Source: Pseudonocardia sp. HH130629-09 (GTDB taxonomy: Bacteria; Actinomycetota; Actinomycetes; Mycobacteriales; Pseudonocardiaceae). From it: 64,000 bases of DNA. The stretch covers positions 1,488,001 through 1,552,000 of the forward strand of contig NZ_CP011868.1 of NCBI RefSeq assembly GCF_001294645.1, read 5' to 3'. This document shows, in pieces, positions 53,796 to 63,735 of the stretch (within the stretch, counting starts at the first letter, position 1; each line of letters starts with the position of its first letter). The position numbers and the translations under genes were made by a program. A model generated the notes under the pieces. The model made no database searches and had not been told where the DNA came from. It saw nothing but the letters and a program-made list of their open reading frames with translations.

Positions 53796-55991
53796 ATGGA
53801 CGACGGGTTCGACCTCGACAGCCGGCTCGACGGGCCGCTCGGGCGCAAGGCCGCCGACGCGCTGGCCCCGCTCGGGCTGGAGACCGTCGGCGACCTGCTG
53901 CGGCACTACCCGCGCCGCTACGTCGACCGCGGCCGACTCACCGAGATCGCCGGTCTCGTCGCGGGGGAGCACGTCACGGTCGTCGCGCAGGTGGCGCGAG
54001 CCGAGCTGCGGGACATGCGCAACCGGCGCGGGAAGATGCTCAAGGCCGTCATCCGGGACGAGAAGGGCGGCGAGCTCGACGCCACCTTCTTCAACGGCTG
54101 GAAGCTGCAGGGCTTCATCAAGCAGGGCGTCGTCGGGGTGTTCTCCGGCAAGGTCGGGGTGTTCAACAACCGGCTGCAGCTGACCCACCCGCAGTTCGAG
54201 GAGATCGAGGAGAGCGACTCGCTGCGCCCGTTCCTGTCGGTCTACCCGGCGAACGCCAAGGTGACCTCGCAGGCGATCGCGCGGTCGGTCCGCCAGGTGC
54301 TGGACCAGATCGACGACCCGACCGACCCGCTGCCCGAGTCGCTGCGCGAGCGGGAGAAGCTGTCCGATCTGGGGCGGGCGCTGCGGCGCATCCACGTCCC
54401 CGAGACCGAGGCCGACCTGTTCGCCGCCCGGCACCGCCTGGTGTGGGACGAGGCGCTCGGTGTCCAGCTGGCGCTCGCGTTGCGCCGGGAGGCCGCCGTC
54501 GCGCGGCCGGCCCCGGTGTGCCCGCGCCGTGACGACGGCCTGCTCGCCGCGTTCGACGCGAACCTGCCGTTCCCGCTGACCGAGGGCCAGCAGGAGGTGG
54601 GTGAGCAGGTCGCCGCGGACCTCGCCCGGGAGCACCCGATGAACCGCCTGGTGCAGGGCGACGTCGGCGCGGGCAAGACGATCGTCGCGCTGCGGGCGAT
54701 TCTGCAGGCCGTCGACGCGGGCACCCAGGCCGCGATGCTGGCCCCCACCGAGGTGCTCGCCGCCCAGCACGCCCGCTCGCTGCGGGCGATGCTCGGCCCG
54801 CTCGGGAGCAGCGGTGAGCTCGGTGCGGCGGAGAACGCGACCGCGGTGACGCTGCTGACCGGGTCGATGGGGGCGAAGGCCAAGCGGCAGGCGCTGCTCG
54901 ACGCGCAGTCCGGGGCGGCGGGGATCGTCGTCGGGACCCACGCGCTGATCCAGGACACCGTCGGGTTCGCCGAGCTGGGGCTGGTCGTGGTCGACGAGCA
55001 GCACCGCTTCGGCGTCGAGCAGCGTGACGCGCTCCGCGCCCGCGGTGAGAAGGCCCCGCACATGCTGGTCATGACGGCCACGCCGATTCCGCGCACCGTG
55101 GCCATGACCGTCTACGGCGACCTGGCCGTGTCCGAGCTGAAGGGGCTGCCGAAGGGTCGTTCCCCGGTCGCGACGACCGTCGTGCCGCTCGCGGAGCACC
55201 CGTCGTGGATCGAGCGGGTGTGGCAGCGGATCCGCGAGGAGGTCGAGGCGGGCCACCAGTGCTACGTCGTGTGCCCCCGGGTCGGCGGTGCCGAGAAGGA
55301 GGGCGCCGAGAAGGAGGGCGCCGACAAGGAGGACGCCGAGGAGCCCCCGCCGGACGACGACGGCGGCGAGGAGCGGCGCGCCCCGCTCGCGGTGCTCGAC
55401 ATCGCCCCGCTGATCGAGGAGAAGCTGGCCGGGCTGCGGGTCGGGATCCTGCACGGCAAGCTCCCGCCGGAGGAGAAGGACACCGTGATGCGGGCCTTCG
55501 AACGCGCCGAGCTGGACGTGCTGGTCGCGACCACGGTGATCGAGGTCGGCGTCGACGTGCCGAACGCGACCGGGATCGTGCTGCTCGACGCGGACCGGTT
55601 CGGCCTGTCCCAGCTGCACCAGCTGCGCGGCCGGGTCGGCCGGGGCAGCGCGCCCGGGCTGTGCCTGCTGGTCACCGACATGCCCGCCGCGACCGCCGCC
55701 CGCGAGCGGCTCGACGCGATCGCCGGGACCACCGACGGCTTCGAGCTGGCCCGGCTGGACCTGGAGCTGCGCCGCGAGGGCGACGTGCTCGGATCGAGCC
55801 AGTCCGGGTCCCGCTCGGGGCTCAAGCTGCTGTCGCTGCTGCGCCACGGCGAGGTCATCGAGAAGGCCCAGGTCTACGCGCGGCACCTGGTCGCCGAGGA
55901 CCCGGGCCTGGCCGGCCACCCGCGGCTGCGGGACCTGGTGGCCGAGACCCTCGGCGACGAGGAGCGGGCCGCCTACCTGGACAAGTCCTGA
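53796..55991 (+). CDS. recG: ATP-dependent DNA helicase RecG
   Basis: 731 residues from ATG 53796. The wedge OB domain (~50-150) is followed by superfamily 2 helicase motifs: I GDVGAGKT (about 288-295), Ia APTEVLAAQHARSL, II DEQHRFGV (about 400), III MTATPIPRT, then IATTVIEVGVDVPNATGIVLLDADRFGLSQLHQLRGRVGR (motifs V-VI). It remodels stalled forks and Holliday junctions. An acidic low-complexity insert of about 35 residues (EKEGAEKEGADKEDAEE; 55290-55380) interrupts the second helicase lobe after CYVVCPRVGG. Same strand as the DAK2 gene. Confidence 0.97.
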   Translation: MDDGFDLDSRLDGPLGRKAADALAPLGLETVGDLLRHYPRRYVDRGRLTEIAGLVAGEHVTVVAQVARAELRDMRNRRGKMLKAVIRDEKGGELDATFFNGWKLQGFIKQGVVGVFSGKVGVFNNRLQLTHPQFEEIEESDSLRPFLSVYPANAKVTSQAIARSVRQVLDQIDDPTDPLPESLREREKLSDLGRALRRIHVPETEADLFAARHRLVWDEALGVQLALALRREAAVARPAPVCPRRDDGLLAAFDANLPFPLTEGQQEVGEQVAADLAREHPMNRLVQGDVGAGKTIVALRAILQAVDAGTQAAMLAPTEVLAAQHARSLRAMLGPLGSSGELGAAENATAVTLLTGSMGAKAKRQALLDAQSGAAGIVVGTHALIQDTVGFAELGLVVVDEQHRFGVEQRDALRARGEKAPHMLVMTATPIPRTVAMTVYGDLAVSELKGLPKGRSPVATTVVPLAEHPSWIERVWQRIREEVEAGHQCYVVCPRVGGAEKEGAEKEGADKEDAEEPPPDDDGGEERRAPLAVLDIAPLIEEKLAGLRVGILHGKLPPEEKDTVMRAFERAELDVLVATTVIEVGVDVPNATGIVLLDADRFGLSQLHQLRGRVGRGSAPGLCLLVTDMPAATAARERLDAIAGTTDGFELARLDLELRREGDVLGSSQSGSRSGLKLLSLLRHGEVIEKAQVYARHLVAEDPGLAGHPRLRDLVAETLGDEERAAYLDKS
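55290..55334 (+). repeat. Three 15-bp repeats in recG encoding AEKEG
   Basis: GCCGAGAAGGAGGGC occurs twice perfectly (55290-55304, 55305-55319) and once with two changes (55320-55334). They encode AEKEG, AEKEG and ADKED in an acidic insert of the helicase. Confidence 0.85.
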
Positions 55992-55995
55992 CCGG

Positions 55996-56649
55996 TCACG
56001 GCCCGGGGAGCTCACCGCGGGCCGCGGCGTCGAGCCGGGCGCGGGCCGGGCGGGGAAGGTACAGCCGCCCGGACCGCTCGAGGCGGTCCAGCTCGGCGCG
56101 GGCGCGGCCGTAGGCGGCGAGCCGTTCGGGTTCGGAGTCGGAGTCCCGCGCGGTGGTCAGCAGCTTCACCACGCGCTCGACGGTGCGTCGCTCCTCGGGG
56201 TCCAGCCCGGCGAGCCGGATCCGGTCGGCGGCGTCCACCGCGGCGGTCCAGGCGCGGCGGGCGGCGTCGACGGCGCGCACGTGGGTCGCGGCGTGCGGCT
56301 CGCCCGGGTAGCCGTCGATGTCCAGCGCCTGGGCCTCGGCGAACGCGTCGACGAACCGGGCGGTGGCGGCGACAGTGGTGTCCGACAGCGCGGGGCGGCG
56401 CAGCACGGCCAGCGGGTCGGCCTCGTGCGCGGCGAACTCGCCGCGCAGCCGCTGGAACTCGGCCCGTGCACGTCGCCACGCCTGCTCGGCGGCGACGGCG
56501 TCGGGCGACAGCGCGGGCCGCGGGACCGGTTCCGCCGCCGGACCGTCCGCCGGACCGTGGTCGGCGCGCAGCCGCCGGTAGGCGCCGACCACGGCCATCA
56601 CCAGCAACGCCAGCGACAGCAGCTGGACCACCACTGTCAGCACCGGCAC
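55996..56649 (-). CDS. Membrane-anchored helical hypothetical protein
   Basis: 217 residues from GTG 56649, chosen because GGAGG lies 7 nt upstream; GTG 56652 and 56643 are close alternatives. One N-terminal membrane helix (VVVQLLSLALLVMAVVGAYRRL) is followed by a soluble helical region with FQRLRGEFAAHEADPLAVLRRPALSD, VDAFAEAQALDIDGYPG and RAWTAAVDAADRIRLAGLDPEERRTVERVVKLLTTARDS. Likely cytoplasmic, with the helix anchoring it. It resembles uncharacterised actinobacterial proteins beside recG and pyc, but I name no family. The stop is 4 nt from the recG stop (convergent). Confidence 0.72.
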   Translation of the reverse strand: MPVLTVVVQLLSLALLVMAVVGAYRRLRADHGPADGPAAEPVPRPALSPDAVAAEQAWRRARAEFQRLRGEFAAHEADPLAVLRRPALSDTTVAATARFVDAFAEAQALDIDGYPGEPHAATHVRAVDAARRAWTAAVDAADRIRLAGLDPEERRTVERVVKLLTTARDSDSEPERLAAYGRARAELDRLERSGRLYLPRPARARLDAAARGELPGP

Positions 56650-56857
56650 CACCGCCCCTCCGCCCCGGACCACCGTCCACGGTGCCCCAGGTGGGCGGAT
56701 CGCGCCACGTGCCGCCCGGAGCCTGGCGTCGTCCCGCTGGGTGGGCACCCCGTCCCGAGCGGTGGTCGGGACCGCTCCGATCGTGTCAGGATCACGCGTC
56801 CGTCGCGGGGAACCCCCGTCGCGACGGGGTTCGCCGCCGACCGTGATGAGGAGACCG

Positions 56858-59800
56858 ATGTTCCGCAAGGTGCTGGTGGCCAACCGGGGCGAGATCGCCA
56901 TCCGGGCGTTCCGGGCCGCGTTCGAGCTGGGTGTCTCGACGGTGGCGGTGTTCCCGTACGAGGACCGCAACTCGCTGCACCGCGCAAAGGCCGACGAGTC
57001 CTACCAGATCGGTGAGCCGGGTCACCCGGTCCGCGCGTACCTGTCGGTGGAGGAGGTCATCCGCGCCGCGAAGAAGGCCGGCGCGGACGCGGTCTACCCC
57101 GGATACGGCTTCATGTCGGAGAACCCCGACCTCGCCCGTGCCTGCGCCGAGGAGGGCATCACCTTCGTCGGCCCGCCCACCGAGGTCCTGCACCTGACGG
57201 GCAACAAGTTCCGCGCCGTGGCGGCCGCCCGCGAGGCCGGCGTGCCGGTGCTGGAGTCCTCCGACCCCTCCGACGACGTCGAGGAGCTGCTCGCCGCCGC
57301 CGAGAACATCGACTTCCCGATCTTCGTCAAGGCCGTCGCCGGCGGCGGCGGGCGCGGGATGCGCCGGGTCACCGAGCCCGGCGACCTGCGCGACGCGATC
57401 GAGGCCGCGAGCCGGGAGGCGGAGTCGGCCTTCGGTGACGGCACCGTGTTCCTGGAGCAGGCGGTGGTCAACCCCCGCCACATCGAGGTCCAGATCCTCG
57501 CCGACGCCGAGGGCAACGTCGTGCATCTCTACGAGCGCGACTGCTCGGTGCAGCGCCGCCACCAGAAGGTCGTCGAGATCGCCCCGGCCCCGAACCTGGA
57601 CCCGGAGCTGCGGGACCGGATCTGCGCTGACGCGGTGAACTTCGCGAAGACGATCGGCTACGTGAACGCCGGCACCGTGGAGTTCCTGCTCGACGAGCGC
57701 GGCAAGCACCACTTCATCGAGATGAACCCGCGGATCCAGGTCGAGCACACGGTCACCGAGCAGGTCACCGACCGCGACCTGGTCATCGCCCAGCTGAGGA
57801 TCGCCTCCGGGCTCACGCTGCCGGAGCTGCGGCTGACCCAGGACGACATCACCCTCACCGGTGCGGCGATGCAGACCCGCATCACCACCGAGGACCCGGC
57901 CAACGAGTTCCGGCCCGACGTCGGCACGCTGTCGGTCTACCGCTCCCCGGGCGGCCCGGGCGTGCGCCTGGACGGCGGCACCGTGCACGTCGGCGCCGAG
58001 GTCTCGGCGCACTTCGACTCGATGCTGGTCAAGCTGACCTGCCACGGCCACGACTTCGCCAACGCCGCCCGGCGCGCCCGGCGCGCGCTGGCCGAGTTCC
58101 GGATCCGTGGTGTGGCGACGAACCTGCCGTTCCTGGCCGCCGTGCTGGAGGACGAGGACTTCAAGCAGGGTCGGGTCACCACCAGCTTCATCGAGGAGCG
58201 CCCGCACCTGCTCAAGGCCCGCCCGTCGGCCGACCGCGGCTCGCGCATCCTGCAGTACCTGGGCGAGGTCACGGTCAACAAGCCCAACGGTGACCGGCCA
58301 CTGGTCGTGGAGCCGGTGGACAAGCTGCCCGCCGGTGTCGACCTGGAGACGCCGGCGCCGGACGGCTCCGCGCAGCTGCTGCGCGAACTCGGTCCCGAGG
58401 GCTTCGCGCGACGGCTGCGGGAGCAGACCGCCGTCGCCGTCACCGACACGACGTTCCGCGACGCCCATCAGTCGCTGCTGGCGACCCGGATCCGGACCCG
58501 GGACCTGCTCGCGGTCGCGCCCTACGTGGCGCGCACCATGCCCGAGCTGCTGTCGCTGGAGTGCTGGGGCGGTGCGACCTACGACGTCGCCCTGCGCTTC
58601 CTCGCCGAGGACCCGTGGGACCGGCTCGCCGCGATCAAGGCGGCGGCGCCGAACATCTGCACCCAGATGCTGCTGCGCGGGCGCAACACCGTCGGCTACA
58701 CGCCGTACCCGACGGAGGTGACCGACGCCTTCGTGCAGGAGGCGGCGGACACCGGCATGGACGTCTTCCGGATCTTCGACGCCCTCAACGACGTGTCCCA
58801 GATGCGTCCGGCCATCGACGCCGTCCGCAGCACCGGCACGGCGCTGGCCGAGGTCGCGCTCTGCTACACCGCGGACCTGTCGGACCCGGGGGAGAAGCTC
58901 TACACCCTCGACTACTACCTGCGCCTGGCCGAGGAGATCGTCGAGGCCGGTGCGCACGTGCTGGCGATCAAGGACATGGCCGGGCTGCTGCGCCCGCCTG
59001 CGGCGCGGACGCTGGTCACGGCGCTGCGGGAACGCTTCGACCTCCCGGTGCACCTGCACACCCACGACACCGCGGGCGGTCAGCTCGCGACGCTGGTCGC
59101 GGCGATCGACGCCGGGGTCGACGCCGTCGACGGCGCGGTCGCCTCGATGGCCGGCACTACGAGCCAGCCGTCGCTGTCGGCGCTGGTCGCGGCCACCGAC
59201 CACACCGACCGTGCGACCGGGCTGAGCCTGGCCGCGGTCGGGGACATGGAGCCGTACTGGGAGGCGGTGCGCAAGGTCTACGCGCCGTTCGAGTCCGGGC
59301 TCGCGTCGCCGACCGGGCGGGTCTACCACCACGAGATCCCCGGCGGGCAGCTGTCGAACCTGCGCCAGCAGGCGATCGCGCTCGGGCTGGGCGACCGGTT
59401 CGAGCTGATCGAGGACTGCTACGCCGCCGCGGACCGGATGCTGGGCAGGCTGGTGAAGGTGACGCCGTCGTCGAAGGTCGTCGGCGACCTGGCCCTGCAC
59501 CTGGTCGGGGCCGGGGTGGAGCCCGCGGACTTCGAGAAGGACCCGGCGAGCTTCGACATCCCGGAATCGGTGATCGGGTTCCTGCGCGGTGAGCTGGGTT
59601 CGCCGCCCGCGGGCTGGCCGGAGCCGTTCCGGACCCGCGCGCTGGAGGGCCGCAGCCCCGAGGCGGAGAAGGCGGAACTGTCCGGCGACGACCGCGAGGG
59701 CCTCGCCCACGACCGGCGCCGCACGCTGAACCGGCTGCTGTTCCCCGGCCCGACCAAGGACTTCGACACCCACCGCGAGCAGTACGGCAACACCGCGGTG

Positions 59801-60238
59801 CTGTCGTCGAAGGACTTCTTCTACGGCCTGGAGGAGGACCTCGAGCACACCGTCGACCTCGAGCCCGGCGTCACGCTGATCATCGAGCTGGAGGCCGTCT
59901 CCGAGCCCGACGAGCGCGGCTACCGCACCCTGCTGACCACCCTGAACGGCCAGCTGCGCCCGGTGTCGGTGCGCGACGAGTCGGTCGCCACCGAGGTGAA
60001 GGCCGCGGAGAAGGCGGAGAAGGGCAACGACGCGCACGTCGCCGCCCCGTTCGCCGGTGTCGTGACGTTGCAGGTCGAGGAGGGTGACACCGTCGACGAC
60101 GGCCAGACCGTCGCCACCATCGAGGCCATGAAGATGGAGGCGTCGATCACCGCGCACCGGGCCGGCACCGTCACGCGGCTCGCGATCGGGAAGGTCACCC
60201 AGGTCGAGGGCGGGGACCTGCTGGTCGAGCTGGACTGA
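56858..60238 (+). CDS. pyc: Pyruvate carboxylase (biotin-dependent)
   Basis: 1,126 residues from ATG 56858 with GAGGAG upstream; full length for single-chain PYC. The biotin carboxylase part (1-450) has KVLVANRGEIAIRAFRA, PGYGFMSENPDLARAC, FVKAVAGGGGRGMRRV and FIEMNPRIQVEHTVTE. The carboxyltransferase part (from ~530) has VTDTTFRDAHQSLLATR, ECWGGATYDVALRF, the metal-binding HLHTHDTAGG, and EIPGGQLSNLRQQA. The biotin carrier end has EAMKMEAS with lysine K1092. It makes oxaloacetate from pyruvate and bicarbonate, replenishing the TCA cycle and complementing glcB. Confidence 0.98.
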   Translation: MFRKVLVANRGEIAIRAFRAAFELGVSTVAVFPYEDRNSLHRAKADESYQIGEPGHPVRAYLSVEEVIRAAKKAGADAVYPGYGFMSENPDLARACAEEGITFVGPPTEVLHLTGNKFRAVAAAREAGVPVLESSDPSDDVEELLAAAENIDFPIFVKAVAGGGGRGMRRVTEPGDLRDAIEAASREAESAFGDGTVFLEQAVVNPRHIEVQILADAEGNVVHLYERDCSVQRRHQKVVEIAPAPNLDPELRDRICADAVNFAKTIGYVNAGTVEFLLDERGKHHFIEMNPRIQVEHTVTEQVTDRDLVIAQLRIASGLTLPELRLTQDDITLTGAAMQTRITTEDPANEFRPDVGTLSVYRSPGGPGVRLDGGTVHVGAEVSAHFDSMLVKLTCHGHDFANAARRARRALAEFRIRGVATNLPFLAAVLEDEDFKQGRVTTSFIEERPHLLKARPSADRGSRILQYLGEVTVNKPNGDRPLVVEPVDKLPAGVDLETPAPDGSAQLLRELGPEGFARRLREQTAVAVTDTTFRDAHQSLLATRIRTRDLLAVAPYVARTMPELLSLECWGGATYDVALRFLAEDPWDRLAAIKAAAPNICTQMLLRGRNTVGYTPYPTEVTDAFVQEAADTGMDVFRIFDALNDVSQMRPAIDAVRSTGTALAEVALCYTADLSDPGEKLYTLDYYLRLAEEIVEAGAHVLAIKDMAGLLRPPAARTLVTALRERFDLPVHLHTHDTAGGQLATLVAAIDAGVDAVDGAVASMAGTTSQPSLSALVAATDHTDRATGLSLAAVGDMEPYWEAVRKVYAPFESGLASPTGRVYHHEIPGGQLSNLRQQAIALGLGDRFELIEDCYAAADRMLGRLVKVTPSSKVVGDLALHLVGAGVEPADFEKDPASFDIPESVIGFLRGELGSPPAGWPEPFRTRALEGRSPEAEKAELSGDDREGLAHDRRRTLNRLLFPGPTKDFDTHREQYGNTAVLSSKDFFYGLEEDLEHTVDLEPGVTLIIELEAVSEPDERGYRTLLTTLNGQLRPVSVRDESVATEVKAAEKAEKGNDAHVAAPFAGVVTLQVEEGDTVDDGQTVATIEAMKMEASITAHRAGTVTRLAIGKVTQVEGGDLLVELD

Positions 60239-60259
60239 GCCGCACGGCACGATGGAGCG

Positions 60260-60811
60260 ATGACCAGGCTGATCACGGGCACGGCGGGCGGACGACGGCT
60301 CGCCGTGCCGCCGTCGGGGACCCGGCCGACGTCGGACCGGGTCCGGGAGGCGCTGTTCTCCGCGCTCGACCACGACCCGGGCCTGCACGGCGCCGCCGTC
60401 CTCGACGTGTGCGCCGGCTCCGGCGCGCTGGGGCTGGAGGCGCTGTCGCGGGGCGCCGCCGAGGCGCTGTTCGTCGAGTCGGACAAGCGGGCCGCGGGGG
60501 TGCTGCGGCGCAACCTGGCCGCGGTCGGGCTCGGCGGGTCGGTCGTCGCGGGGCGGGCCGGGACCGTGCTGGCCGGGCCCGCGCCGCGGGCGTTCGACGT
60601 CGTGCTGGTCGACCCGCCCTACGCGGTGCCCGACGACGAGGTCGCGGGCTGGCTGAGCGCCGCCGCCCACGGGTGGCTCGCACCCGGAGCGGCCGTCGTC
60701 GTCGAGCGGGCGAAGGCGTCGGGGGAGTTCGCCTGGCCGGAGGGGTTCACCGCGGGCCGGTCACGCCGCTACGGCGACACCGTCCTGCACCACGGCTCGC
60801 TCGTGGGCTGA
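60260..60811 (+). CDS. rsmD: 16S rRNA (guanine966-N2)-methyltransferase RsmD
   Basis: 183 residues. The N-terminus MTRLITGTAGGRRLAVPPSGTRPTSDRVREALFSAL is the RsmD signature. The SAM-binding loop is DVCAGSGALGLEALSRGA, and the catalytic DPPY motif follows (VVLVDPPYAVPDDE). It methylates G966 of 16S rRNA. It lies 21 nt after pyc; in mycobacteria rsmD also follows pca. coaD, which often follows rsmD, is not here; a convergent HAD gene lies 7 nt beyond the stop. Confidence 0.95.
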   Translation: MTRLITGTAGGRRLAVPPSGTRPTSDRVREALFSALDHDPGLHGAAVLDVCAGSGALGLEALSRGAAEALFVESDKRAAGVLRRNLAAVGLGGSVVAGRAGTVLAGPAPRAFDVVLVDPPYAVPDDEVAGWLSAAAHGWLAPGAAVVVERAKASGEFAWPEGFTAGRSRRYGDTVLHHGSLVG

Positions 60812-60818
60812 GCCCGGA

Positions 60819-61502
60819 TCAGGCCGCCGGGCCCAGTAGCCGGTCGGGTGTCAGGTCGGGCACCGTGCGGTGCGCCCCGGCCGCGGTCAGCTCCGCCTCC
60901 CCGGCCGTCGTCCGGACCCCGACGATGGTGCCCATCCCGGCCGCGACCAGCGAGGACACCCCGGCGACGGAGTCCTCGAACGCGACGCAGCCGCCCGGGT
61001 CGGCGTCGAGACGGCGGCACGCGGCGAGGTAGCCCTCCGGGTCCGGCTTGCCACGCACCACGTCCTCGGCGGTGACGACCAGCTCGACCAGCGGGGCCGC
61101 GCCGAGCACGTCACCCAGCACCCGGTCCGCCCAGCCGCGGCGGGCGCTCGTCACCACCGCGAGCCGGTGCCCGCGCTCGGCCAGCGAGCGGAGCAGCGCG
61201 GGTGCGCCGGGGACGACGTCGACGTCCTCGGCGAGGGCGGAGCCGTGCCCGGCCAGCTGCGCGGCGAGCTCGTCGGGGTCCTCGCCGCGCCACGGCCCGT
61301 CGACCTCGCGCAGCACGTCGACCGCGCGGCGGCCCATGAACCGGTGCCGGTAGGTGTCGTCGTCGACGTCGGCGCCCCACTCGGCGAAGAACCGGGCCCA
61401 GATCCGGCGGTGCACGTGCTCGCTGCGCACGAGGGTGCCGTCGAGGTCGAAGACGACCGGGGCCCCGTCGGGGACGGTGGCCACTGCGTCGGCGCCGCTC
61501 AC
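60819..61502 (-). CDS. HAD-superfamily sugar phosphatase/phosphomutase-like protein
   Basis: 227 residues from GTG 61502. HAD motif I is FDLDGTLVRSEHVHRRIW (nucleophile Asp and acid/base Asp in DLDGT). Motif II is TSARRGW, motif III is KPDPEGYLAACRRLD (Lys), and motif IV is CVAFEDSVAGVSSLVAAGM. The helical cap resembles beta-phosphoglucomutase/GS1-like phosphatases. Its GTGA start overlaps the EIIA stop, so it is translationally coupled to the PTS genes and probably acts on an imported sugar phosphate. The exact substrate is unknown. Confidence 0.9.
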   Translation of the reverse strand: MSGADAVATVPDGAPVVFDLDGTLVRSEHVHRRIWARFFAEWGADVDDDTYRHRFMGRRAVDVLREVDGPWRGEDPDELAAQLAGHGSALAEDVDVVPGAPALLRSLAERGHRLAVVTSARRGWADRVLGDVLGAAPLVELVVTAEDVVRGKPDPEGYLAACRRLDADPGGCVAFEDSVAGVSSLVAAGMGTIVGVRTTAGEAELTAAGAHRTVPDLTPDRLLGPAA

Positions 61503-61972
61503 AGGCGGAACAGCTCGTCCCCGGCGCGCACGGTGTGCCCGGTGGGGGCGCTCACCGACCCGGCGGGTGAGTCCAGCACGACGACCGGACAGGTCGCGGC
61601 CAGTCCGGCAGCCCGCACGGCGGCGAGGTCGACGGTCAGCACCGGGGTGCCCGGCTCGACCGGGTCGCCCTTCGCGACGTGCACGGTGAACCCGGCCCCG
61701 CCGAGCGAGACCGTCTCGATCCCGACGTGCACCAGCACTCCGGGCCCGTCGGCGGGGGCGACGACGAAGGCGTGCGGGTGCAGCGCCGCGACCGTCCCGC
61801 CGACCGGGGCCAGCACGACCGCCTCGGTGGCGTCCGCGGACGGCTCGACCGCCGTCCCACCGCCGAGCAGCTCGTCGCGGAACACCGGGTCCGGCACTCC
61901 CGCTGGCCCGACCACGGTCCCGCCGACGGGCGCGAACACGGGTGTCGGCTCCGTTGTCGACTCCGTTGTCAC
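61499..61972 (-). CDS. crr: PTS glucose-family EIIA component (Crr-like)
   Basis: 157 residues from GTG 61972. The EIIA-Glc fold is shown by VFAPVGGTVV, VLAPVGGTVAALHPHAFVVA and GVLVHVGIETVSLGGAGFTVHVAKGDPVEPG. H82 (LVHVG) is the phosphorylated histidine and H67 (PHAF) its partner, 15 residues apart as in E. coli H75/H90. It passes phosphate from HPr to EIIB. It overlaps EIIB by 4 nt. Confidence 0.93.
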   Translation of the reverse strand: MTTESTTEPTPVFAPVGGTVVGPAGVPDPVFRDELLGGGTAVEPSADATEAVVLAPVGGTVAALHPHAFVVAPADGPGVLVHVGIETVSLGGAGFTVHVAKGDPVEPGTPVLTVDLAAVRAAGLAATCPVVVLDSPAGSVSAPTGHTVRAGDELFRL

Positions 61973-62199
61973 AGCAGGTCCCGGACGTCGTCGCAGAGGT
62001 TCTCCGCCTCCGGCCCGATCACGACCTGCACGACGGTCCCTGACCGGACCACACCGTGCGCCCCGGCGGCCTTCAGCGCGGCGTCGTCGACCAGGCCGGG
62101 GTCGCCGACCTCGGTCCGCAGCCGGGTGATGCACGCCTCGATGTCGGTGATGTTCCCGGGCCCGCCCAGCCCCGCCACGATGTCGTCGGCCCTGCTCAT
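61969..62199 (-). CDS. PTS EIIB component, glucose/N-acetylglucosamine family (NagF-like)
   Basis: 76 residues from ATG 62199, with GGAGGA upstream. ADDIVAGLGGPGNITDIEACITRLRTEV carries the phosphoryl-accepting C23 in the TDIEACITRLR motif of the glucose family. VVQVVIGPEAENLCDDVRDLL closes the domain. It is encoded separately from EIIC, as in Streptomyces NagE2/NagF. Divergent from EIIC across the DasR-type sites. Confidence 0.92.
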   Translation of the reverse strand: MSRADDIVAGLGGPGNITDIEACITRLRTEVGDPGLVDDAALKAAGAHGVVRSGTVVQVVIGPEAENLCDDVRDLL

Positions 62200-62224
62200 G
62201 GGGTTCCTCCGCTCTCCGGTCACT

Positions 62225-62240
62225 ACTGGTCATGACCAGT
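62225..62240. promoter_or_regulatory. DasR-type operator (dre) 1: ACTGGTCATGACCAGT
   Basis: A perfect 16-bp palindrome matching the DasR consensus ACTGGTCTAGACCAGT at 14 of 16 bases. It lies 26 nt upstream of the EIIB start. TTGACA at 62244-62249 directly follows and could be a -35 box. Confidence 0.8.
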
Positions 62241-62273
62241 GTCTTGACAGTGCCGCGCTCGCCCCGCACCCTC

Positions 62274-62289
62274 ACTGGTAATAACCAGA
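62274..62289. promoter_or_regulatory. DasR-type operator (dre) 2: ACTGGTAATAACCAGA
   Basis: An imperfect palindrome with both ACTGGT and ACCAG arms intact. It is 49 bp centre-to-centre from the first site and about 80 nt upstream of EIIC. Confidence 0.7.
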
Positions 62290-62368
62290 CCGTACCGGCT
62301 GACGCGGCGGCTCCACAACGCCCGCGCACCGGCCCCGGTCGCCGACACCTCACGAGGAGTGCGAGCCC

Positions 62369-63709
<1,341 letters not shown>

Positions 63710-63735
63710 CCACCCACGAGGAGCAGGAGAACACC

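Noticed and set aside
50973..56015. A 1,680-codon open frame opposite DAK2 and recG
   Set aside because: Same GC artefact; it spans several real genes on the other strand, including rpmB and a terminator.
56792..60670. A 1,292-codon open frame opposite pyc and rsmD
   Set aside because: Composition bias only; both sense genes have full catalytic motifs.
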